Assembly (NCBI RefSeq): GCF_032854445.1 | Contig: NW_027018196.1 | Span: 1 to 59,424 of the forward strand | DNA: 59,424 nucleotides | Direction: 5' to 3' | Source of the DNA: Liolophura sinensis | Taxonomy: Eukaryota > Mollusca > Polyplacophora > Chitonida > Chitonidae | In this document: piece by piece, positions 38,978 through 50,301 of the stretch | How the letters are laid out: each line of letters starts with the position of its first letter | Numbering within the stretch: the first letter of the stretch is position 1 | Notes under the pieces: generated by a model | Database searches by the model: none | Told to the model about the DNA's origin: nothing | What the model saw: only the letters and a program-made list of their open reading frames with translations | Translations under genes and position numbers: made by a program

Positions 38978-40624
38978 TAGTAATGACCAGTCGCGATTGT
39001 ACAGAGTGCAGTGTAGCCGGTTTCAATTAACAAAAAGACCAGGCAAAAATGCAAAAGTGGAAAAACTGTTCCAGTGCTGCTGGTAAGAGGCTAATCCGAC
39101 GTATTTTGTGACGACAAATCGAATGGTGCAAACCGCGTTCCTCTCCGACCAATACTTTTGGCTGTAGTGACAATTGAATGATCATTTATGTCATAATCAC
39201 GTGCCCAGCAACGGCTCTTACTCCATGGAAACCAGGGAAATTTGCAATCTTTCAACAGCTGCCGATGCCTGGCCCAATTCCGCATCTTTTGGCACCTTAT
39301 TCATGTGGGTCTGTATTCAGTTGTACTTTTTACAGCAGACTGTATCAAGTACCTTGTGTTTTTCACGTACAAATGGTGTGGTTTTTCTACACGTAGATAA
39401 AGACATTAAGATTGTCTTGCACTTAGAAGTAAGGCAATTGCTGGGTGAGTTAAATGGGCTTAGCCCAAAGATTTGACGTCTTCTGGGCTACCGAAGGGCA
39501 CATAACTTATAGTCAAAAGTTGAATATAGTAATGACCAGTCGCGATTGTACAGAGTACAGTTTAGCCGATTTCAATTAACAAAAAGACGAAGCAAAAATG
39601 CAAAAGTGGAAAAACTGTTCCAGTGCTACTAGTAAGAGGCTAATCCGACGTATTTTGTGACGAGAAATCGAATGGTGCAAACCGCGTTGCTCTCCGACCA
39701 ATACTTTTGGCTGTAGCGACAGATCAATGATCAATGATGTCATAATCACGTGCCCAGCAACGGCTCTTACTCCATGGAAACCAGGGATATTTGCAATTTT
39801 TTAACAGCTGCCGATGCCTGGCCCAATTCCACATCTTTTGGCACCTTATAAATGTGGGTCAGTGTTTAGTTGTACTTTTTACAGCAGACTGTATCAAGTA
39901 CCTTGTGTTTTTTATGTACAAATGGTGTGGTTTTTCTACACGTAGATAAAGACATTGAGATTGTCTTGGACTTAGAAGTAAGACAATTGCTGGGTGAGTT
40001 AAATGGGCTTAGCCGATAGATTTGACGTCTTCTGGGCTACCGAAGGGCACATAACTTATAGTCAAAAGTTGAATATAGTAATGACCAGTCGCGATTGTAC
40101 AGAGTACAGTGTAGCCGATTTCAATTAACAAAAAGACCAGGCAAAAATGCAAAAGTGGAAAAACTGTTCCAGTGCTGCTGGTAAAAGACTAATCCGACGT
40201 ATTTTGTGACGACAAATCGAATGGTGCAAACCGCGTTGCTCTCTTACCAATACTTTTGGCTGTCGTGACAATTGAATGATCATTTATGTCATAATCACGT
40301 GCCCAGCAACTGCTCTTACTCCATGGAAACCAGGGAAATTTGCAATCTTTCAACAGCTGCCGATGCCTGGCTCAATTCCGCATCTTTTGGCACCTTATTC
40401 ATGTGGGTCTGTGGTCAGTTGTACTTTTTACAGCAGACTGTATCAAGTACCTTGTGTTTTTCACGTACAAATGGTGTGGTTTTTCTACACGTAGATAAAG
40501 ACATTAAGATTGTCCTGCACTTAGAAGTAAGGCAATTGCTGGGTGAGTTAAATGGGCTTAGCCCAAAGATTTGACGTCTTCTGGGCTACCGAAGGGCACA
40601 TAACTTCTAGTCAAAAGTTGAATA

Positions 40625-41173
40625 TAGTAATGACCAGTCGCGATTGTACAGAGTACAGTTTAGCCGATTTCAATTAACAAAAAGACGAAGCAAAAATGCA
40701 AAAGTGGAAAAACTGTTCCAGTGCTACTAGTAAGAGGCTAATCCGACGTATTTTGTGACGACAAATCGAATGGTGCAAACCGCGTTGCTCTCCGACCAAT
40801 ACTTTTGGCTGTCGTGACAATTGAATGATCATTTATGTCATAATCACGTGCCCAGCAACGGCTCTTACTCCATGGAAACCAGGGAAATTTGCAATCTTTC
40901 AACAGCTGCCGATGCCTGGCTCAATTCCGCATCTTTTGGCACCTTATTCATGTGGGTCTGTGGTCAGTTGTACTTTTTACAGCAGACTGTATCAAGTACC
41001 TTGTGTTTTTCACGTACAAATGGTGTGGTTTTTCTACACGTAGATAAAGACATTAAGATTGTCTTGCACTTAGAAGTAAGGCAATTGCTGGGTGAGTTAA
41101 ATGGGCTTAGCCCAAAGATTTGACGTCTTCTGGGCTACCGAAGGGCACATAACTTATAGTCAAAAGTTGAATA
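40625..41173. repeat. Hybrid c/b monomer
   Basis: The head is class c (ACAGTTTAGCC, GACGAAGC, GCTACTAGTAAG), then GACGACAAATC and TGTCGTGACAATTG lead into a standard class b body (CTTTCAACAG, TTATTCATG, CTGTGGTCAG). The switch falls in about 40730-40815. The c head with GACAAATC also occurs in unit 29648, which follows a unit (29099) sharing private variants with 40076. Confidence 0.72.
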
Positions 41174-43367
41174 TAGTAATGACCAGTCGCGATTGTACAG
41201 AGTACAGTTTAGCCGATTTCAATTAACAAAAAGACGAAGCAAAAATGCAAAAGTGGAAAAACTGTTCCAGTGCTACTAGTAAGAGGCTAATTCGACGTAT
41301 TTTGTGACGAGAAATCGAATGGTGCAAACCGCGTTGCTCTCCGACCAATACTTTTGGCTGTAGCGACAGATCAATGATCAATGATGTCATAATCACGTGC
41401 CCAGCAACGGCTCTTACTCCATGGAAACCAGGGATATTTGCAATTTTTTAACAGCTGCCGATGCCTGGCCCAATTCCACATCTTTTGGCACCTTATAAAT
41501 GTGGGTCAGTGTTTAGTTGTACTTTTTACAGCAGACTGTATCAAGTACCTTGTGTTTTTATGTACAAATGGTGTGGTTTTTCTACACGTAGATAAAGACA
41601 TTGAGATTGTCTTGGACTTAGAAGTAAGACAATTGCTGGGTGAGTGAAATGGGCTTAGCCCAAAGATTTGACGTCTTCTGGGCTACCGAAGGGCACATAA
41701 CTTATAGTCAAAAGTTGAATATAGTAATGACCAGTCGCGATTGTACAGAGTACAGTGTAGCCGATTTCAATTAACAAAAAGACCAGGTAAAAATGCAAAA
41801 GTGCAAAAACTGTTCCAGTGCTACTGGTAAGAGGCTATTCCGACGTATTTTGTGTCGACAAATAGAATGGTGCAAACCGCGTTGCTCTCCGACCAATACT
41901 TTTGGCTGTAGTGACAATTGAATGATCATTTATGTCATAATCACGTGCCCAGCAACGGCTCTTACTCCATGGAAACCAGGGAAATTTGCAATTTTTCAAC
42001 AGCTGCCGATGCCTGGCTCAATTCCGCATCTTTTGGCACCTTACTGAAGTGGGTCAGTGTTCAGTTGTACTTTTTACAGCAGACTGTATCAAGTACCTTG
42101 TGGTTTTCACGTACAAATGGTGTGGTTTTTCTACACGTAGATAAAGACATTGAGATTGTCTTGCACATAGAAGTAAGGCAATTGCTGGGTGAGTTAAATG
42201 GGATTGGCCCAAACATTTGACGTCTTCTGGGCTACCGAAGGGCACATAACTTATAGTCAAAAGTTGAATATAGTAATGACCAGTCGCGATTGTACAGAGT
42301 GCAGTGTAGCCGGTTTCAATTAACAAAAAGACCAGGCAAAAATGCAAAAGTGGAAAAACTGTTCCAGTGCTGCTGGTAAGAGGCTAATCCGACGTATTTT
42401 GTGACGACAAATCGAATGGTGCAAACCGCGTTGCTCTCCGACCAATACTTTTGGCTGTAGTGACAATTGAATGATCATTTATGTCATAATCACGTGCCCA
42501 GCAACGGCTCTTACTCCATGGAAACCAGGGAAATTTGCAATCTTTCAACAGCTGCCGATGCCTGGCCCAATTCCGCATCTTTTGGCACCTTATTCATGTG
42601 GGTCTGTATTCAGTTGTACTTTTTACAGCAGACTGTATCAAGTACCTTGTGTTTTTCACGTACAAATGGTGTGGTTTTTCTACACGTAGATAAAGACATT
42701 AAGATTGTCTTGCACTTAGAAGTAAGGCAATTGCTGGGTGAGTTAAATGGGCTTAGCCCAAAGATTTGACGTCTTCTGGGCTACCGAAGGGCACATAACT
42801 TATAGTCAAAAGTTGAATATAGTAATGACCAGTCGCGATTGTACAGAGTACAGTTTAGCCGATTTCAATTAACAAAAAGACGAAGCAAAAATGCAAAAGT
42901 GGAAAAACTGTTCCAGTGCTACTGGTAAGAGGCTAATCCGACGTATTTTGTGACGAGAAATCGAATGGTGCAAACCGCGTTGCTCTCCGACCAATACTTT
43001 TGGCTGTAGCGACAGATCAATGATCAATGATGTCATAATCACGTGCCCAGCAACGGCTCTTACTCCATGGAAACCAGGGATATTTGCAATTTTTTAACAG
43101 CTGCCGATGCCTGGCCCAATTCCACATCTTTTGGCACCTTATAAATGTGGGTCAGTGTTTAGTTGTACTTTTTACAGCAGACTGTATCAAGTACCTTGTG
43201 TTTTTTATGTACAAATGGTGTGGTTTTTCTACACGTAGATAAAGACATTGAGATTGTCTTGGACTTAGAAGTAAGACAATTGCTGGGTGAGTTAAATGGG
43301 CTTAGCCGATAGATTTGACGTCTTCTGGGCTACCGAAGGGCACATAACTTATAGTCAAAGTTGAATA

Positions 43368-46300
43368 TAGTAATGACCAGTCGCGATTGTACAGAGTACA
43401 GTGTAGCCGATTTCAATTAACAAAAAGACCAGGTAAAAAATGCAAAAGTGGAAAAACTGTTCCAGTGCTACTGGTAAGAGGCTATTCCGACGTATTTTGT
43501 GACGACAAATCGAATGGTGCAAACCGCGTTGCTCTCCGACCAATACTTTTGGCTGTAGTGACAATTGAATGATCATTTATGTCATAATCACGTGCCCAGC
43601 AACGGCTCTTACTCCATGGAAACCAGGGAAATTTGCAATTTTTCAACAGCTGCCGATGCCTGGCTCAATTCCGCATCTTTTGGCACCTTACTGAAGTGGG
43701 TTAGTGTTCAGTTGTACTTTTTACAGCAGACTGTATCAAGTACCTTGTGTTTTTTATGTACAAATGGTGTGGTTTTTCTACACGTAGATAAAGACATTAA
43801 GATTGTCTTGCACTTAGAAGTAAGGCAATTGCTGGGTGAGTTAAATGGGCTTAGCCCAAAGATTTCAGGTCTTCTGGGCTACCGAAGGGCACATAACTTA
43901 TAGTCAAAAGTTGAATATAGTAATGACCAGTCGCGATTGTACAGAGTACAGTTTAGCCGATTTCAATTAACAAAAAGACCAAGCAAAAATGCAAAAGTGG
44001 AAAACCTGTTCCAGTGCTACTAGTAAGAGGCTAATCCGACGTATTTTGTGACGAGAAATCGAATGGTGCAAACCGCGTTGCTCTCCGACCAATACTTTTG
44101 GCTGTAGCGACAGATCAATGATCAATGATGTCATAATCACGTGCCCAGCAACGGCTCTTACTCCATGGAAACCAGGGATATTTGCAATTTTTTAACAGCT
44201 GCCGATGCCTGGCCCAATTCCACATCTTTTGGCACCTTATAAATGTGGGTCAGTGTTTAGTTGTACTTTTTACAGCAGACTGTATCAAGTACCTTGTGTT
44301 TTTTATGTACAAATGGTGTGGTTTTTCTACACGTAGATAAAGACATTGAGATTGTCTTGGACTTAGAAGTAAGACAATTGCTGGGTGAGTGAAATGGGCT
44401 TAGCGAATGGTGCAAACCGCGTTGCTCTCCGACCAAAACTTTTGGCTGTAGTGACAATTGAATGATCATTGATGTCATAATCACGTGCCCAGCAACGGCT
44501 CTTACTCCATGGAAACCAGGGAAATTTGCAATTTTTCAACAGCTGCCGATGCCTGTCTCAATTCCGTATCTTTTGGCACCTTGTTCATGTGGGTCTGTGG
44601 TCAGTTGTACTTTTTACAGCAGACTGTATCAAGTACCTTGTGTTTTTTATGTACAAATGGTGTGGTTTTTCTACACGTAGATAAAGACATTGAGATTGTC
44701 TTGGACTTAGAAGTAAGACAATTGCCGGGTGAGTTAAATGGGCTTGGCCCAAAGATTTGACGTCTTCTGGGCTACCGAAGGGCACATAACTTATAGTCAA
44801 AAGTTGAATATAGTAATGACCAGTCGCGATTGTACAGAGTACAGTGTAGCCGATTTCAATTAACAAAAAGACCAGGCAAAAATGCAAAAGTGGAAAAACT
44901 GTTCCAGTGCTGCTGGTAAGAGGCTAATCCGACGTATTTTGTGACGAGAAATCGAATTATGCAAACCGCGTTGCTGTCCGACCAATACTTTTGCCTGTAG
45001 TGACAACTGAATGATCATTTATGTCATAATCACGTGCCCAGCAACGGCTCTTACTCTATGGAAACCAGGGAAATTTGCAATTTTTCAACAGCTGCCGATG
45101 CCTGGCTCAATTCCGCATCTTTTGGCACCTTACTGAAGTGGGTTAGTGTTCAGTTGTACTTTTTACAGCAGACTGTATCAAGTACCTTGTGTTTTTCACG
45201 TACAAATGGTGTGGTTTTTCTACACGTAGATAAAGACATTGAGATTGTCTTGCACTTAGAAGTAAGGCAATTGCTTGGTGAGTTAAATGGGCTTAGCCCA
45301 AAGATTTCAGGTCTTCTTGGCTACCGAAGGGCACATAACTTATAGTCAAAAGTTGAATATAGTAATGACCAGTCGCGATTGTACAGAGTGCAGTGTAGCC
45401 GGTTTCAATTAACAAAAAGACCAGGCAAAAATGCAAAAGTGGAAAAACTGTTCCAGTGCTGCTGGTAAGAGGCTAATCCGACGTATTTTGTGACGAGAAA
45501 TCGAATGGTGCAAACCGCGTTGCTCTCCGACCAATACTTTTGGCTGTAGCGACAGATCAATGATCATTGATGTCATAATAACGTGCCCAGCAACGGCTCT
45601 TACTCCATGGAAACCAGGGATATTTGCAATTTTTTAACAGCTGCCGATGCCTGGCCCAATTCCACATCTTTTGGCACCTTATAAATGTGGGTCAGTGTTT
45701 AGTTGTACTTTTTACAGCAGACTGTATCAAGTACCTTTTGTTTTTTATGTACAAATGGTCTGGTTTTTCTACACGTAGATAAAGACATTGAGATTGTCTT
45801 GCACTTAGAAGTAAGACAATTGCTGGGTGAGTTAAATGGGCTTAGCCGAAAGATGTGACGTCTTCTGGGCTACCGAAGGGCACATAACTTATAGTCAAAA
45901 GTTGAATATAGTAATGACCAGTCGCGATTGTACAGAGTACAGTTTAGCCGATTTCAATTAAGAAAAAGACCAGGTAAAAATGCAAAAGTGGAAAAACTGT
46001 TCCAGTGCTGCTGATAAGAGGCTAATCCGACGTATTTTGTGACGAGAAATCGAATGGTGCAAACCGCGTTGCTCTCCGACCAATACTTTTGCCTGTAGTG
46101 ACAACTGAATGATCATTTATGTCATAATCACGTGCCCAGCAACGGCTCTTACTCCATGGAAACCAGGGAAATTTGCAATTTTTCAACAGCTGCCGATGCC
46201 TGGCTCAATTCCGCATCTTTTGGCACCTTACTGAAGTGGGTCAGTGTTCAGTTGTACTTTCTACAGCAGACTGTATCAAGTACCTTGTGGTTTTCACGTA

Positions 46301-47555
46301 CAAATGGTGTGGTTTTCCTACACGTAGATAAAGACATTGAGATTGTCTTGCACTTAGAAGTAAGGCAATTGCTGGGTGAGTTGAATGGGCTTAGCCCAAA
46401 GATTTGACGTCTTCTGGGCTACCGAAGGGCACATAACTTATAGTCAAAAGTTGAATATAGTAATGACCAGTCGCGATTGTACAGAGTACAGTGTAGCCGA
46501 TTTCAATTAACAAAAAGACCAGGTAAAAATGCAAAAGTGGAAAAACTGTTCCAGTGCTGCTGGTAAGAGGCTAATCCGACGTATTTTGTGACGAGAAATC
46601 GAATGGTGCAAACCGCGTTGCTCTCCGACCAATACTTTTGGCTGTAGCGACAATTGATTGATCATTGATGTCATAATCACGTGCCCAGCAACGGCTCTTA
46701 CTCCATGGAAACCAGGGAAATTTGCAATTTTTCAACAGCTGCCGATGCCTGGCTCAATTCCGCATCTTTTGGCACCTTATTCATGTGGGTCTGTGGTCAG
46801 TTGTACTTTTTACAGCAGACTGTATCAAGTACCTTGTGTTTTTCACGTACAAATGGTGTGGTTTTTCTACACGTAGATAAAGACATTGAGATTGTCTTGC
46901 ACTTAGAAGTAAGGCAATTGCTGGGTGAGTTAAATGGGCTTAGCCCAAAGATTTCAGGCCTTCTGGGCTACCGAAGGGCACATAACTTATAGTCAAAAGT
47001 TGAATATAGTAATGACCAGTCGCGATTGTACAGAGTGCAGTGTAGCCGGTTTCAATTAACAAAAAGACCAGGCAAAAATGCAAAAGTGGAAAAACTGTTC
47101 CAGTGCTGCTGGTAAGAGGCTAATCCGACGTATTTTGTGACGACAAATCGAATTATGCAAACCGCGTTGCTGTCCGACCAATACTTTTGCCTGTAGTGAC
47201 AACTGAATGATCATTTATGTCATAATCACGTGCCCAGCAACGGCTCTTACTCCATGGAAACCAGGGAAATTTGCAATTTTTGAACAGCTGCCGATGCCTG
47301 GCTCAATTCCGTATCTTTTGGCACCTTGTTCATGTGGGTCTGTGGTCAGTTGTACTTTTTACAGCAGACTGTATCAAGTACCTTGTGTTTTTTATGTACA
47401 AATGGTGTGGTTTTTCTACACGTAGATAAAGACATTGAGATTGTCTTGGACTTAGAAGTAAGACAATTGCCGGGTGAGTTAAATGGGCTTGGCCCAAAGA
47501 TTTCAGGTCTTCTGGGCTACCGAAGGGCACATAACTTATAGTCAAAAGTTGAATA
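43368..47555. repeat. Region J: transition monomers including the deleted composite
   Basis: Units start at 43368, 43918 (composite, 893 bp to 44810), 44811, 45360, 45909, 46458 and 47007. The tail of the composite (44540-44760) and unit 47007 share TTCCGTATC, CCTTGTTCATG, GCCGGGTGAG and CTTGGCCC. Units 44811 and 47007 share AATTATGCAAACC and GCTGTCCGACC. Unit 45909 has ATTAAGAAAAAG, which reappears in the following 5-mer block. These monomers look like relatives of those feeding the 5-mer HOR downstream. Confidence 0.8.
44404..44405. other. Deletion junction, about 205 bp missing from one monomer boundary
   Basis: The c' monomer begun at 43918 runs to GGGCTTAGC and then continues directly with GAATGGTGCAAACC, which belongs about 138 bp into a monomer. 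The span between phase markers 43918 and 44811 is 893 bp, 205 bp short of two monomers. A shared C at the junction is the only microhomology apparent. It is the only place in the window where the 549-bp register is broken by more than a few bases. It could be a true non-homologous deletion or an assembly join. Confidence 0.85.
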
Positions 47556-50301
47556 TAGTAATGACCAGTCGCGATTGTACAGAGTACAGTGTAGCCGATT
47601 TCAATTAACAAAAAGACCAGGTAAAAATGCAAAAGTGTAAAAACTGTTCCAGTGCTACTAGTAAGAGGCTAATCCGACGTATTTTGTGACGAGAAATCGA
47701 ATGGTGCAATCCGCGTTGCTCTCCGACCAATACTTTTGGCTGAAACGACAATTGAATGATCATTTATGTCATAATCACGTGCGTAGAAACGGCTCTTACT
47801 CCATGGAAACCAGGGAAATTTGCAATTTTTCAACAGCTGCCGATGCCTGGCTCAATTCCGCATCTTTTGGCACCTTATTCATGTGGGTCTGTGGTCAGTT
47901 GTACTTTTTACAGCAGACTGTATCAAGTACCTTGTGTTTTTCACGTACAAATGGTGTGGGTTTTTCTACACGTAGATAAAGACATTGAGATTGTCTTGCA
48001 CTTAGAAGTAAGGCAATTGCTGGGTGAGTTAAATGGGCTTAGCCCAAAGATTTGACGTCTTCTGGGCTACCGAAGGGCACATAACTTATAGTCAAAGGTT
48101 GAATATAGTAATGACCAGTCGCGATTGTACAGAGTACAGTGTAGCCGATTTCAATTAACAAAAAGACCAGGCAAAAATGCAAAAGTGGACAAACTGTTCC
48201 AGTGCTGCTGGTAAGAGGCTAATCCGACGTATTTTGTGACGAGAAATCGAATGGTGCAATCCGCGTTGCTCTCCGACCAATACTTTTGGCTGAAGTGACA
48301 ATTGAATGATCATTTATGTCATAATCACGTGCCCAGCAACGGCTCTTACTCCATGGAAACCAGGGAAATTTGCAATTTTTCAACAGCTGCCGATGCCTGG
48401 CTAAATTCCGCATCTTTTGGCACCTTACTGAAGTGGGTTAGTGTTCAGTTGTACTTTTTACAGCAGACTGTATCAAGTACCTTGTGTTTTTCACGTACAA
48501 ATGGTGTGGTTTTTCTACACGTAGATAAAGACATTGAGATTGTCTTGCACTTAGAAGTAAGGCAATTGCTGGGTGAGTTAAATGGGCTTAGCCCAAAGAT
48601 TTCAGGTCTTCTGGGCTACCGAAGGGCACATAACTTATAGTCAAAAGTTGAATATAGTAATGACCAGTCGCGATTGTACAGAGTGCAGTGTAGCCGGTTT
48701 CAATTAACAAAAAGACCAGGCAAAAATGCAAAAGTGGAAAAACTGTTCCAGTGCTGCTGGTAAGAGGCTAATCCGACGTATTTTGTGACGAGAAATCGAA
48801 TGGTGCAAACCGCGTTGCTCTCCGACCAAAACTTTTGGCTGTAGTGACAATTGAATGATCATTTATGTCATAATCACGTGCCCAGCAACGGCTCTTACTC
48901 CATGGAAACCAGGGAAATTTGCAATTTTTCAACAGCTGCCGATGCCTGGCTCAATTCCGCATCTTTTGGCACCTTATTCATGTGGGTCTGTGGTCAGTTG
49001 TACTTTTTACAGCAGACTGTATCAAGTACCTTGTGTTTTTCACGTACAAATGGTGTGGTTTTTCTACACGTAGATAAAGACATTGAGATTGTCTTGCACT
49101 TAGAAGTAAGGCAATTGCTGGGTGAGTTAAATGGGCTTAGCCCAAAGATTTCAGGTCTTCTGGGCTACCGAAGGGCACATAACTTATAGTCAAAAGTTGA
49201 ATATAGTAATGACCAGTCGCGATTGTACAGAGTACAGTGTAGCCGATTTCAATTAACAAAAAGACCAGGCAAAAATGTAAAAGTGGAAAAACTGTTCCAG
49301 TGCTGCTGGTAAGAGGCTAATCCGACGTATTTTGTGACGAGAAATCGAATGGTGCAAACCGCGTTGCTCTCCGACCAACACTTTTGGCTGTAGCGACAAT
49401 TGAATGATCATTTATGTCATAATCACGTGCCCAGCAACGGCTCTTACTCCATGGAAACCAGGGAAATTTGCAATTTTTCAACAGCTGCCGATGCCTGGCT
49501 CAATTCCACATCTTTTGGCACCTTATAAATGTGGGTCAGTGTTCAGTTGTACTTTTTACAGCAGACTGTATCAAATACCTTGTGTTTTTCACGTACAAAT
49601 GGTGTGGTTTTTCTACACGTAGATAAAGACATTAAGATTGTCTTGCACTTAGAAGTAAGGCAATTGCTGGGTGAGTTAAATGGGCTTAGCCGAAAGATTT
49701 GACGTCTTCTGGGCTACCGAAGGGCACATAACTTATAGTCAAAAGTTGAATATAGTAATGACCAGTCGCGATTGTACAGAGTACAGTTTAGCCGATTTCA
49801 ATTAAGAAAAAGACCAGGTAAAAATGCAAAAGTGGAAAAACTGTTCCAGTGCTGCTGGTAAGAGGCTAATCCGACGTATTTTGTGACGAGAAATCGAATG
49901 GTGCAAACCGCGTTGCTCTCCGACCAATACTTTTGCCTGTAGTGACAACTGAATGATCATTTATGTCATAATCACTTGCCCAGCAACGGCTCTTACTCCA
50001 TGGAAACCAGGGAAATTTGCAATTTTTCAACAGCTGCCGATGCCTGGCTCAATTCCGCCTCTTTTGGCACCTTATAAATGTGGGTCAGTGTTCAGTTGTA
50101 CTTTTTACAGCAGACTGTATCAAGTACCTTGTGGTTTTCACGTACAAATGGTGTGGTTTTTCTACACGTAGATAAAGACATTGAGATTGTCTTGCACTTA
50201 GAAGTAAGGCAATTGCTGGGTGAGTTGAATGGGCTTAGCCCAAAGATTTGACGTCTTCTGGGCTACCGAAGGGCACATAACTTATAGTCAAAAGTTGAAT
50301 A
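47556..50301. repeat. 5-mer HOR copy 1 (P-Q-R-S-T)
   Basis: Units start at 47556 (P), 48106 (Q), 48655 (R), 49204 (S) and 49753 (T). P is marked by GTGTAAAAAC, CTGAAACGAC and GCGTAGAAACGG. Q is marked by GTGGACAAAC, CTGAAGTGAC and GGCTAAATTCC. R has the GTGCAGTGTAGCCGG head, CCAAAACTT and a TTATTCATG body. S has AAATGTAAAAG, CCAACACTT and GCCGAAAG. T has ACAGTTTAGCC, ATTAAGAAAAAG, CACTTGCCC and CGCCTCTTTT. Copy length is 2746 bp because P has one extra G (GTGTGGGTTTTT). Confidence 0.85.

Larger units (their letters stand above)
38429..43367. repeat. Region I: nine monomers with a six-monomer period
   Basis: Units start at 38429, 38978, 39527, 40076, 40625, 41174, 41722, 42271 and 42820. Units 38978 and 42271 share the private variants CTGTATTCAG and GGCCCAATTCCGC and are each followed by a c unit ending GCCGATAG, a spacing of 3293 bp (6 monomers minus one base). 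Unit 38429 is a hybrid of a c head (with CTAATTCGACG, shared with 41174) and a g-like tail. Unit 40625 is a hybrid of a c head and a b tail. Unit 41174 has one T fewer in its T run (548 bp). Confidence 0.78.
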
